Below, one piece after another: positions 42,321 through 51,400 of a stretch of 64,000 nucleotides of DNA. The first letter of the stretch is position 1. Each line of letters starts with the position of its first letter. Under the pieces are notes generated by a model. The model worked only from the letters and a program-made list of their open reading frames with translations, made no database searches and was not told where the DNA came from. The stretch comes from CAXXOK01 sp964640955 (GTDB lineage: Bacteria > Bacillota > Clostridia > Christensenellales > Aristaeellaceae): assembly GCA_964640955.1 (NCBI GenBank), contig CAZXJI010000014.1, forward strand, positions 23,901 through 87,900, written 5' to 3'. Both the position numbers and the translations under genes were made by a program.

Positions 42321-43817
42321 CTACAGCATCTTGGCGATGATGTCTTCTTCGCCGAGTTCGCGGCTGCGCGGGAATTCCGCGCTGATTTCCCCGTCCCGCA
42401 TGATCAGGAGACGGTCGCACATGCCCAGCAGCTCCGGTATTTCCTCCGAGATCATGATGATGGACTTGCCCGCCGCGCGAAGCTCCGCCATCAGGGCGTA
42501 GATGTCCGCCTTTACCTTGACGTCGATGCCGCGGGTGGGGCTGTCCAGCACCAGAATGTCGGACGCCTTGCCCAGCCAGCGCGCCAGCACCACCTTTTGC
42601 TTGTTGCCGCCGGAGAGCGCGGACACGAACTGGTCGATGCCCGTCATTTTAACGCTCATCTTTTCGGCGTTCGCGTCGGCGAAGCGGTCGAGCCTGCGGC
42701 GGCGGAGCAGGTGGTTTTCCGCCAGGTCGTCCACCGAGGGCAATACGATGTTGTCGCCGATGGAGGCGTTGAGGATCAGGGATTCGTTATCCCTGTCCTT
42801 GGAGGCATAGGCGATGGAATGGCGGATGGCGGCGGGGATGGAATCGATCGCCGTGCCGTCGGCCAGGGTCACGCCGCCGGTGCGGTCGAAGGACGCGCCG
42901 AACACGGCCTTGCCCACCTCGTGCATGCCGCACTCGCTCAGGCCCCCGAAACCGAGTATCTCGCCCCTGTGCAGGTCGAAGGTGATGTGGCTCAGCTGCC
43001 CCGGCACCGATACGTCGGAAACGGACAGCACCGTTTCCCCGGTCACCGGCCCGTCGTAGTCGGAGCGGTAATAGCGCTTGTCCAGCTCGCGGCCGACCAT
43101 CAGGCGCTTCAGCTCGTCCTCGTTCGCGGCCGCGCTCGGCACGGTGTCGATCAGCTCGCCGTCGCGCAGGATGGAAATGGTGTCCGTGTGCTGGAGCACC
43201 TCGGTCAGGTCGTGGGAAATAAAGATGACCGTGCGGTGGTCGGCCTTGGTCGCGTCCATGAGCTTGTAGAGCTCCTCGCGGCCGTACTGGCTCAGCGCCG
43301 TGGTCGTTTCGTCGATCACCACGACGCGGGGCTTGAAATACGTGGCCTTGACGATCTCGATCAGCTTACGGTCTTCAAAGTGGAAGTTGTCGATCATCAG
43401 GGATGCGTTGATGTGCTTGAAGCCGTACGCGTCCAGCAGCGCCTGCGCCTTGCGGTTCATGGCGGAGGTGTTCTTGATGCCGAAGCGGATAAACTGATCC
43501 TCGTTGCCTAAAAAGATGTTTTCCGCCACCGTCAGCCCCGAAAGAGTGCCCATCTCCTGTACGATAATCGATACGCCCGCGCGGTTGGCTTCCACCTGGT
43601 TGTGCACCTTCAGCTCCCGACCTTCCAGCCGGAAGCAGCCCTCGTCGATGGAGTGGATGCCGCAGAGCATGGAGCACAGCGTGGATTTGCCGGAACCGTT
43701 CTCCCCGATGAGCCCGCGTATTTCGCCCCGCCCCACGTCCAGGGAAACATGATTGACCGCGTGGGTGATGCCGAAGCTCTTGTCCACGTTATCCGCGACT
43801 AAAATGGAATCCGCCAT
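42321..43817 (-). CDS. Ribose/galactose-type ABC ATPase, tandem domains
   Basis: A 498-residue tandem ABC protein. First domain: Walker A GENGSGKST near residue 38 and VVVIDETTTALS as Walker B (Glu-Thr-Thr in place of Glu-Pro-Thr). Second domain: LSGGNKQKVVLARWL signature and DSPTRGIDVKVK Walker B, with the usual degenerate Walker A (GLSECGMHEV). It is encoded between the two permeases with 14-base gaps on each side and serves both. The family is the monosaccharide importer class. Confidence 0.9.
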   Translation of the reverse strand: MADSILVADNVDKSFGITHAVNHVSLDVGRGEIRGLIGENGSGKSTLCSMLCGIHSIDEGCFRLEGRELKVHNQVEANRAGVSIIVQEMGTLSGLTVAENIFLGNEDQFIRFGIKNTSAMNRKAQALLDAYGFKHINASLMIDNFHFEDRKLIEIVKATYFKPRVVVIDETTTALSQYGREELYKLMDATKADHRTVIFISHDLTEVLQHTDTISILRDGELIDTVPSAAANEDELKRLMVGRELDKRYYRSDYDGPVTGETVLSVSDVSVPGQLSHITFDLHRGEILGFGGLSECGMHEVGKAVFGASFDRTGGVTLADGTAIDSIPAAIRHSIAYASKDRDNESLILNASIGDNIVLPSVDDLAENHLLRRRRLDRFADANAEKMSVKMTGIDQFVSALSGGNKQKVVLARWLGKASDILVLDSPTRGIDVKVKADIYALMAELRAAGKSIIMISEEIPELLGMCDRLLIMRDGEISAEFPRSRELGEEDIIAKML

Positions 43818-43831
43818 TCATCATGCCTCCT

Positions 43832-44800
43832 TTACTTGGCGATGGCGCCCTTCTGGGGACGCGCGGTGAGGGCGACGATGGCGAGCAGCGCCGCGCCGGT
43901 GACGATGTTCTGCACGGTCGTGGGCGCGCCCAGCGCCACGAAGCCGTTGAAGATGATCGCGATGATAAACTCGCCGATGATGATGGCGGGCACGGCCGTG
44001 CCGTATTTGCGGAACGTGACGCCGAAGAACGTGCCCATCAGCGGGGTGAAGTTGCGGGACATGGAGGTCATGCCGGTGGTGGCGGTCATAGAGGTGCCGT
44101 AGCTTACGGAAAGCACCGCCATGATGCCCACGAACAGATGGCACAGCACAAAGCCCATCAGCTTGGCCTTATCCACGCTGATGCCCATGTTCTTGGCCGT
44201 GTATTCGTTGCTGCCGATGGCGTAGCAGTAGGTGCCGATGCGCGTGTATTTGAGCAGGAAATGCGTCAGCAGGAACGCCGCGAACGCCAGCAGGATGTTC
44301 CCCGGCGCGCTTCCGAACGCCTGCAGGGAGGGATCCAGCATCTGCTTCACGCCGCCGGCCACATAGTAGGCGACCGATTCGTAGATCAGCATCAGCCCCA
44401 CGGTCACGATCATCGAGGGGATGTTGAGCTTGATATAGATGAGTCCGTTGAGAAAACCGATCAGCGTTCCGCACAGCACGCAGCCCATCAAAAGCCCCAC
44501 GTAGCCGAACTGCTTGGAGAGCACCACCCCCACGATGGAGGACAGCACCACGTTGGCGCCGATGGAGAAGTCGAACAGCCCCATGACGACGATGAAATAA
44601 AACCCGCACGCGCCCACCGAATAGATGATGGACGATTGCAGGTAAAACGACAGGTTTTCCGGACTCCCGAAATTGGACGGGGTCAATATTTTGAATACCG
44701 CAAAGAAAAATGCTGCCATCAGCACCAGCAGCATCAGCCCATAGAACCGCCCGAAAATCTTGTTGGTCTTGAGCTTTTGAAAGCGAGCGTTGTGTTCCAT
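43832..44800 (-). CDS. Ribose/galactose-type ABC permease, first of the pair
   Basis: A 322-residue inner-membrane protein of the BPD-transp-2 family, with ATG behind GGAAGGAA. Visible segments: YFIVVMGLFDFSIGANVVLS and GSNEYTAKNMGISVDKAK (coupling loop). It differs from the second permease in the loop sequences, so the two are old paralogues. It follows the binding-protein gene after 227 bases that contain a hairpin, and precedes the ATPase by 14 bases. Confidence 0.88.
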   Translation of the reverse strand: MEHNARFQKLKTNKIFGRFYGLMLLVLMAAFFFAVFKILTPSNFGSPENLSFYLQSSIIYSVGACGFYFIVVMGLFDFSIGANVVLSSIVGVVLSKQFGYVGLLMGCVLCGTLIGFLNGLIYIKLNIPSMIVTVGLMLIYESVAYYVAGGVKQMLDPSLQAFGSAPGNILLAFAAFLLTHFLLKYTRIGTYCYAIGSNEYTAKNMGISVDKAKLMGFVLCHLFVGIMAVLSVSYGTSMTATTGMTSMSRNFTPLMGTFFGVTFRKYGTAVPAIIIGEFIIAIIFNGFVALGAPTTVQNIVTGAALLAIVALTARPQKGAIAK

Positions 44801-44969
44801 ACGTTTCCTTCCTACGCCCTGTGCAAATCATGGGTGTGGCCGCGGGCCCTTCGCGCCGCCGGAGAGGGGCGAAGGCGGCGGCAAACCGCACGGCCCGGCA
44901 GATGGAAACAGAAAAAAACCGGTCTGTTTCCGGCCCTGCCGGGCGGGGCGGTCCGCTCGATCAAAACGG

Positions 44970-44995
44970 GGGGCTGTCCCCGGGGGAACAGCCCC
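44970..44995 (-). terminator. Partial terminator between binding-protein and permease genes
   Basis: A 12-bp GC stem with one bulged A (44970-44981 with ~44983-44995), followed on the minus strand by CCGTTTTG. It probably lowers expression of the membrane genes relative to the binding protein. Confidence 0.6.
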
Positions 44996-45027
44996 ATTGC
45001 GCGTTAACCGGTTCTGCGCCGGCGGGG

Positions 45028-46149
45028 TTACTTGGCGTGGCGCGCCACGACGTCCGCAACGGACAGGTTGGCGCAGGCTTCCGTCAGCTGGTCGATGCTG
45101 TAGTCCGCCATGGCCTTGATCTCGTCGGGATAGTAGGGCAGCTCCGTGCCGGTGAAGTACTTGGCGTACGCGTCGTAGTCCTCGGAAGAAGCCACGAACA
45201 TGTACGGGAAGATCACCTCGTAGAAGCTGTCGGTGGAGGTGGGGTAGTTGCCGCGGATGGCGTTGTACACCAGCATGAAGGCGAAGTACGGATCGGCGTA
45301 ATGGCCGCCGGACTCAACGCTCATCGCGCCGGAGGCGAGCTTCTCGTCCAGGTCGGGCAGGAAGTCCGTGGAGGCGACCTGGATGGTGCCGGTCAGGCCG
45401 AGGCCCTCGATGGCCGCCAGCGCGCCCACGAGCGTATCGCCGCCGCCGCCCGCCACGATCAGGGCGTCGATGTCCGGGTTGGCCGCGATGATGGCTTCCG
45501 CCGTGGCACGGCCGGTGTCGGAGGTAGTGCGGCCGTACTGCGGCTCAAGGAGCACCGCCTGGTCGTCGGGATTGGCGGTATTCCAGGCCTCGATGCCGGC
45601 CTTGTAGCCTTCCCAGCGGCCCAGGAACGTGGCGTCGCCCGGCTCCCAGCCTTCCAGGCCGATCTTGCGGGCGCCCTTTTCGCACAGGATGGTCACGAGG
45701 CGATAGCCATTGTCGGGCTCGGACTCGTGTACCGCGCCCACGTAATAGGGCGAGGACTGCGCCAGCGCGTACTCGGTGGGATTGTCGTCGGGGTTGATGA
45801 CGCGGAAGAACTGCGCCACGTACATCTGGTTCTCCGTGCAGGTGTTGATGACGGAGGTCATTTCCGCCGAGGAGGAGTTGCAGATGATCATGCCGTCGCA
45901 GCCGGCCATGGCCAGCGTTTCGGCGGAGGCGGTCACCTGTTCGGAAATATGCGCCTGGTCGACGTAGATGACTTTGACGCCGAGGGTATCGGCGGCGCTG
46001 TCCAGAATGCGTTTGCACTCGCTGCCCAGCGTGTCGGTGGAGCTCCAGATGGAGACGCCGATGGTGATTTGGTCCTCCGCCTGCGCGGCTACCATGCACA
46101 GGCCGAAGATCATGGAGAGAACCAGTACAACAGACAGAAGTTTCTTCAT
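45028..46149 (-). CDS. Sugar-binding protein of the second ribose/galactose-type importer
   Basis: A 373-residue exported protein with signal peptide MKKLLSVVLVLSMIFGLC and predicted cleavage after AQA; no lipobox. Type-I periplasmic-binding fold: ITIGVSIWSSTDTLGSECKR, GCDGMIICNSSSAE, and NPDIDALIVAGGGGDTLVG. It is the first gene of the importer operon 46149-41338 and is preceded by a near-consensus promoter. The family covers ribose, galactose, AI-2 and purine nucleosides; the ligand is unknown. Confidence 0.85.
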   Translation of the reverse strand: MKKLLSVVLVLSMIFGLCMVAAQAEDQITIGVSIWSSTDTLGSECKRILDSAADTLGVKVIYVDQAHISEQVTASAETLAMAGCDGMIICNSSSAEMTSVINTCTENQMYVAQFFRVINPDDNPTEYALAQSSPYYVGAVHESEPDNGYRLVTILCEKGARKIGLEGWEPGDATFLGRWEGYKAGIEAWNTANPDDQAVLLEPQYGRTTSDTGRATAEAIIAANPDIDALIVAGGGGDTLVGALAAIEGLGLTGTIQVASTDFLPDLDEKLASGAMSVESGGHYADPYFAFMLVYNAIRGNYPTSTDSFYEVIFPYMFVASSEDYDAYAKYFTGTELPYYPDEIKAMADYSIDQLTEACANLSVADVVARHAK

Positions 46150-46194
46150 TCTCCCTTTTCCCCCTTATTTAATTTCGGTTCCCAAGTTTTTTAT

Positions 46195-46223
46195 ATTATA
46201 GCGTTTTCTGGATGGGATGTCAA
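46195..46223 (-). promoter_or_regulatory. Consensus promoter of the second importer operon
   Basis: On the minus strand TTGACA (46223-46218), 17-base spacer, TATAAT (46200-46195): both hexamers perfect. The start codon is 46 bases downstream. Confidence 0.9.
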
Positions 46224-47122
46224 CAAAAACGTCGTGCAAATTACAAAATGATGTACGGACAAAAGAAGCTCCCGCTTTTCCGCGTCGCAATGGAAACGCC
46301 GGCGCCAACGCGCCCGCTTCTGCACAAAACGCCGGGGATGGGGCAAAAAGCGTTGAGATACAATACTTTTCGCTGCGACGCGCAAAAAAGGACGATCGGC
46401 GGGGGCGCATGCGCGACGCTTTCACTTTTGCCGCAAAGCGTGCATATACGTACAAATCGCCGGCGCCCCGCGCCGCCCCCGCCGGATGGCGGCGCGGGGC
46501 GCCGGATCGCCCGTTTAAATGGAACAAACGGGAGAAGAACGGATATTGGTTACATGGGAACGAATTGCCGTTTTGGGACCGGCCGGACGCGGACGGCGAG
46601 CGGAGCCGGAAAGATTGTTTCGCATACGAAAAACGAACTTTACAAACGTGTAACAATTGACATCAAACGGGTATATATTATCACAATTCAGCCGGAAATA
46701 AGGGGGCATTAATATCCAATTAATATGCGTTACACAAGTAACTAATTTTAGCCAAAAAGTTACATGGCCGGTGTTCCTCACGCCGGTTCTTCCCCATACG
46801 GATGAAAAGCGCCCCGGTAAGAAGATGAAACGGGCCGCCCGAGCCGGCGCTTTGGAGCCGCCGCCCGCGCCCCGAACGGAGAAATGGGCCCCAAACCCTT
46901 GAAAACAAAGGGATACAGGCGAATGGACGGATGCGCGGCCGTGAATAGGCGCCGCCGAAGCCAGGGGGAGGCCGCCCGGTCATCCGGTCCTGGGAGGGCG
47001 GCCAAAGGGCGAAAAGCGGACACAAATATGTTAATTAAATAACGAAAAAGACGTCAAACGATGAAATTCACGCGGTTTTTCCTCAATATTCAAAAAATAT
47101 TCAAAAATTTTTCTAAAAACTA
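46224..47122. other. ~900-base intergenic region with strong hairpins; no gene recognised
   Basis: The reading frames here are short and unconvincing. Visible structure: an 18-bp perfect GC-rich hairpin (46460-46477 with 46488-46505, 10-base loop); a possible promoter TTGACA (46657) with TATCAC at 16 bases; an inverted repeat GTTAC-acaa-GTAAC near 46733; and A/T tracts with a repeated AATATTCAAAAA (~47083-47106) that look like an UP element for the promoter that follows. An unrecognised small RNA is possible. Confidence 0.45.
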
Positions 47123-47150
47123 TTGACATATTCGGTAACAATATTGTAAT
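47123..47150 (+). promoter_or_regulatory. Promoter of the pilus operon
   Basis: TTGACA (47123-47128), 16-base spacer, TGTAAT (47145-47150), preceded by A/T tracts. A 23-base dyad GGTAAC..TATTACC (47134-47156) covers the spacer and -10 and could be an operator. Confidence 0.65.
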
Positions 47151-47156
47151 ATTACC

Positions 47157-47405
47157 TCGCTACCAATTATGAAGAAGTGCGATCGGGCAAAACACAGGCG
47201 GTGAAAGCAAGCGGGCGCGGCCCGTACGCCCCTCCCGCAAAGGCGGAGGATCAGGAAAGCCGCCGGACGGAAAGCCCGTAACCGGAAAAAGAACGCAACG
47301 ACCGACGGATACACCGGGGGAGAAACGGAAATCGGCATGAGCAAAGCACAACCGTTGCCCGCAAATCGAAATCCGTTTTGATGAACTGCGATATGTGGAG
47401 TGATT
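47157..47405 (+). other. ~250-base 5' leader of the pilus operon; no gene
   Basis: A GC-rich leader with several possible stems, such as GGGCG/CGCCC near 47213 and ACGG-aaagc-CCGT near 47266-47280, and GGAAAGCC repeated. I could not match it to the cyclic-di-GMP riboswitch pattern or any other class I know. Confidence 0.35.
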
Positions 47406-47741
47406 ATGATGGGAAAGGGAGCGAGGCATTGGCTGAAGTACCTGAACCGCGAGGGTCTGGTGCTGCTGCTTCGCGACCTGACGCTTGAAAGCGAGACGCT
47501 GAAAGGGGAGCTGGCCGAACAGGAAACGGCCCGTCCCCGCGGCGGCGGGCAGGCCGGCGCCAACGCGGCGGAAACGCCCGCGGCGCAGGCTGAGCCGGAA
47601 GGCGAGCCCGTCATGATCGAAGAGATTTACGGCTGGAAGCCGGAGACCGACGCCTTCGGGCCCGACGACGCGTGGAGCGGCCAGAAGGACGATCCTTCCA
47701 AGGCGGTTCGGCCCACATCTGCGGAGGGGCGAGCGGAATGA
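47406..47741 (+). CDS. Small hypothetical protein opening the pilus operon
   Basis: 111 residues, ATG five bases after GGAG (a GTG at 47400 is upstream but lies within the ribosome site). I do not recognise it. The N-terminal ~45 residues (ARHWLKYLNREGLVLLLRDL, then ESETLKGELAEQE) look alpha-helical and amphipathic; the C-terminal part is acidic, Pro/Ala-rich and probably disordered. No signal peptide or membrane helix. Its stop overlaps the start of signal peptidase I (ATGA), so it is translationally coupled to the pilus machinery; an assembly or regulatory role is a guess. Confidence 0.6.
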   Translation: MMGKGARHWLKYLNREGLVLLLRDLTLESETLKGELAEQETARPRGGGQAGANAAETPAAQAEPEGEPVMIEEIYGWKPETDAFGPDDAWSGQKDDPSKAVRPTSAEGRAE

Positions 47742-48316
47742 CTGGAGCAATCAGGTACCGCCCAACGCTTCGGGAGCTGGACGCCGAGCTCAAGCGCATC
47801 CGCAGGCGCAAGAACCGCTTCAGATGGCTGAAGATCCTCCTTTTACTGCTGGCGACGGCTTTCGTTGGCGGAAGCTACATTACCAACACCTTCTGTACGC
47901 TGATGAACGTCAGCGGGAGCAGCATGGAAGGGACCCTGCGGGCCGGAGACGTGGTGGTGTGCCAGCTGAACACGCAGACCGGGCGCGGCGATATCGTCGC
48001 CTTCGAACGGGACGGCGTGCTGATGCTCAAGCGGGTGATCGCCGTGGCGGGCGACCAGATCAGCATCACGGTGGACGGAACGGTTTACTTAAACGGCGTG
48101 GCGATCAACGAAGAGTATCTCACCATCGCCGCTTCCAGCGGAGGGGACGTATCCTACCCGCTGACCATCCCCGAGGGCAAGGTGTTCGTCATCGGCGACA
48201 ACCGGGGCGAATCCATCGACAGCCGGGACAGCGTCCTGGGCCTGGTATCCGTAAGCGAGATCGTCGGCACCGTGGAAGCCAGGGTATGGCCGATGGATCG
48301 GGCGGGAAGCCTCTGA
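47738..48316 (+). CDS. lepB: Type I signal peptidase
   Basis: 192 residues from the ATG at 47738, eight bases after GGAGGGG. One N-terminal membrane helix (WLKILLLLLATAFVGGSYI) is followed by the S26 catalytic core: SGSSMEGTL with nucleophile Ser62, RGDIVAF, and the general-base Lys98 in LMLKRVIAVAGD; GDNRGESIDSRD is box E. The length fits Gram-positive Sip proteins. Signal peptidases encoded inside pilus operons usually process or help assemble pilins, so this one is probably dedicated to the adhesin and pilins that follow. Confidence 0.9.
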   Translation: MTGAIRYRPTLRELDAELKRIRRRKNRFRWLKILLLLLATAFVGGSYITNTFCTLMNVSGSSMEGTLRAGDVVVCQLNTQTGRGDIVAFERDGVLMLKRVIAVAGDQISITVDGTVYLNGVAINEEYLTIAASSGGDVSYPLTIPEGKVFVIGDNRGESIDSRDSVLGLVSVSEIVGTVEARVWPMDRAGSL

Positions 48317-48470
48317 CGGTTTTAAACGAAACGCAGCCCCCGACGGACGGGAACGACGATGACAACGACCCGCAATTTGCGGCTCCTCCCTAAGCGGCGG
48401 CGCGAATTGCAACAGGCAGGATATAGAGGAAAGCGCGGCCGATTTGCTTTTTAGGAGAAAAGGAGTAGTC

Positions 48471-51400
48471 ATGATGATCACGCCGAAGAGGAGAAAAGCG
48501 GAAGTCAACAAGGCTGAACGGCGTAAGGGGTTGCGCAGGCTCGCGGCCCGTTACCTGAACGCGGCCTGTATTGTGGCGTTGATGGTCAGTATGATCCCTG
48601 CGAACCTGGTGCTGCCGCTTGCGGCGGCCGAGGGTGTCAGCGGGCAGGGGGAGGCGTACGTCACGCCTTCGGCATCGGCGACCGTCACCCCTGAGGCGTC
48701 GGAAACCCCCGCAACGGAACCGGAGGAAACTGCGCAGGCGACCGAAACGCCGACGACCGTACCCACCGAAACGCCGACGCAGGAACCCACCGCCACGGCC
48801 GAGCCGACCGCGACCGCGGAGCCTACGGCGGAACCCACCGCCGAGCCTACCGCCACCCCGACTACGGCCCCCAAGCTCGCGGCCCTGGCGCTGAGCGCTT
48901 CGACCGTTTCCCAGCCCACGGCGACCGCGACGGCGACGCCCGAACCCTCCGAGGAGCCCGCCGATACGGACATCCCCGAGACGAGCGAAACGCCTGCGGC
49001 CGAGCCCACCGAAACGCCCGCCGAGACGGCGATCCCCGAGCCGACCGAGACGGCGACGGTCGCCCCCGAAGCGGAACCGACCGAGGAGCCCACCGAGGTT
49101 CCGACCGAAGTCCCCACCGAGACTCCCACCGCCGAGCCTACGCAGGCTCCGGCGCTGGCGCTGGACGCCCTCGCGCCCGAAAAGAGCAGCGTATCCGCGT
49201 ACGAGGACATCGTATGGCATTTCAACGCCTCCGGCGCGACCGAGCTGACCTACGTCATCACCAATGAAAGCGGCGAGGAAGTCGCCTACGGCACCCTGAC
49301 CGACGAGCGCGAAATTCGCTGGCAGGCGAGCGCGGGCGGACGCTACACCCTGAAACTCACCGCTTGGGACGAAAACAACCAGTCCATAAGCGCGACCTCC
49401 GATGTCACCGTGGTGTACGAGGCGCTTGAGGCGGGCGTTACCTCCGGCATGCGCTATGCCTTTGCCAATCAGAATCAGCTGACCTTCGATACCGCCGTCC
49501 AGGGCGGAACGGAACCCTACACCATCCATTACAGCATCACCCGCAGCGGCGCCGTCGTCTACGAGCAGGACGGCTATGCGGCGACCGTCCGCTATATGCC
49601 TACGGAGCTGGGCGACTACACCCTCACCATGACCGTCACCGACGCGACCGGAGCCAAGACCTCGGCGCAGCGCACCATTCCCGTGGCGGTGGACGAGCGC
49701 GAGCAGCGCAGCGCGTGGGAGCGCACCGTAAGCGGCGTCAAGCTGACGGGCGACTTCGCGGAAGACCTGCTGGCGATCGCCGCCACGCAGCTTAACTATC
49801 AGGAAAGCAGCCGCAACTTTATCGTCGGCGACAACGGCGCGACCTACGGCTACACCCGCTACGGCGACTGGTACGGAAACGCCTATGGCGAATGGAGCGC
49901 GATGTTCGTCAGCTTCTGCGCGTCCTACGCCCAGATCCCCGACGACGATCTGCCCCAGGCGGGCGACAGCGCTTCCCTTATGAAGAAGCTGGGCTCCCTG
50001 TACATCGACGCCGAGGACGAATACGTGCCCGAAGCGGGCGACCTGATTTTCTTCAACGACAACCGGAAAAACGCGCCGCAGCGCATGGGCATCGTGACCG
50101 ACGTTTCCTCCCTGGGCGGCGGCGACTACCGCATCCGCACCATCGAGGGCGACAGCGCCGACGCCGTGCGCAACGGTGAGTACCAGTGGACGGACGAGCG
50201 GATCGTAGGCTATGCGAGCATGGACGCGATCGCGGCGCTTGAGCAGGACGCGCAGCCCACGGCCGAGCCGACTGCCGAAGTAACGGCTGAGCCGACCGCC
50301 GAGCCGACGACCGAAGTAACCGCCGAGCCGACCGCGGAACCCACGGCCGAAGTAACGGCTGAGCCGACCGCGGAACCCACGGCCGAAGTAACCGCCGAAC
50401 CGACCGCCGAGCCGACGATCGAAGTAACCGCCGAGCCGATAGCCGATGTAACGGCTGAGCCGACCGCCGAGCCGACGATCGAAGTAACCATCGAGCCTTC
50501 CATTGAACCGAGCGAAGAGCCGACCGCCGAACCTTCCATTGAACCGAGCGAAGAACCGACCGCGGAGCCTTCTATTGAACCGAGCGAAGAGCCGACCGAA
50601 GCCCCCGTTTTTACGCTGAACAACCTCACGGCGGACAAGGCCGCGGCGCTGATCGGCGAGGAGATCGCCTGGACGTTCGAATCGGAAGGCGCCAACTCGC
50701 TGATCTACCTGATCACGGATGAAAACGGCGGGGAAGTCGCCTCCGGCGCGCTGGGCGAGGAACGCGAGCTCCGCTGGACGGCGGAAACGGCCGGCGCCTA
50801 CACGCTCACCCTGACCGCGCTCAACGATAACGGCGATCTGCTCAGCGCGACCTCCGACATCGTGGTAACGGGGCCGGCGGAGGAAGTTCCCCCGATGACG
50901 CTGGATTCCCTCATCCCGGACCGGGATTCCGCGCTGGTCAACGAAGACATCGTATGGACCTTCAACGCCGGAAACGCGGCCGCCCTCCACTACGTCCTCG
51001 CCGACCAAAACGGCAATCCGGTCGCGACGGGCGAGCTGACGGAGGAACGCGATATCCGCTGGACGGCGCAGGCTGCGGGCGAGTACGCGCTCACGCTGAC
51101 CGCGACGGACGAAGCCGGCGCGACGCTGACGGCCTTCTCCTTCGTGTCCATAACGGCAACGGAACTGGCCGCGACCGTCGCTTCCGAAGCGGGCTACGCG
51201 GTGCTGGGCACGGACACCCTTCACTTTGAAACCGGCGTAACGGGCGGCACGCTGCCCTACGCGATCCATTACAACCTTGACCTCAACGGCTCCACGGCGT
51301 ACGAGCAGGACGGTTTTGCCGCCGCGCTCCAGTACACGCCCGCCGAAGCCGGAACGTACACCTTCACCATGACGGTCTCCGACGCGACCGGCGCCGAAAC

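Noticed and set aside
46212..47025. Several 100-170-codon frames on both strands in the intergenic region before the pilus operon
   Set aside because: They overlap each other, lack ribosome sites and have biased low-complexity composition (Arg/Pro/Gly). I treat the region as non-coding.
47157..47405. Cyclic-di-GMP riboswitch in the pilus leader
   Set aside because: Some words (GGGCAAA, GGTGAAAG, CCGCAAAG) are suggestive, but the conserved core and stem order of the GEMM class could not be laid on the sequence.
50250..50610. Microsatellite or phase-variation tract in the Thr/Glu/Pro repeats
   Set aside because: The repeats are imperfect 12- to 36-base units in frame and coding for a linker; there is no homopolymer or short perfect tandem run that would slip out of frame.
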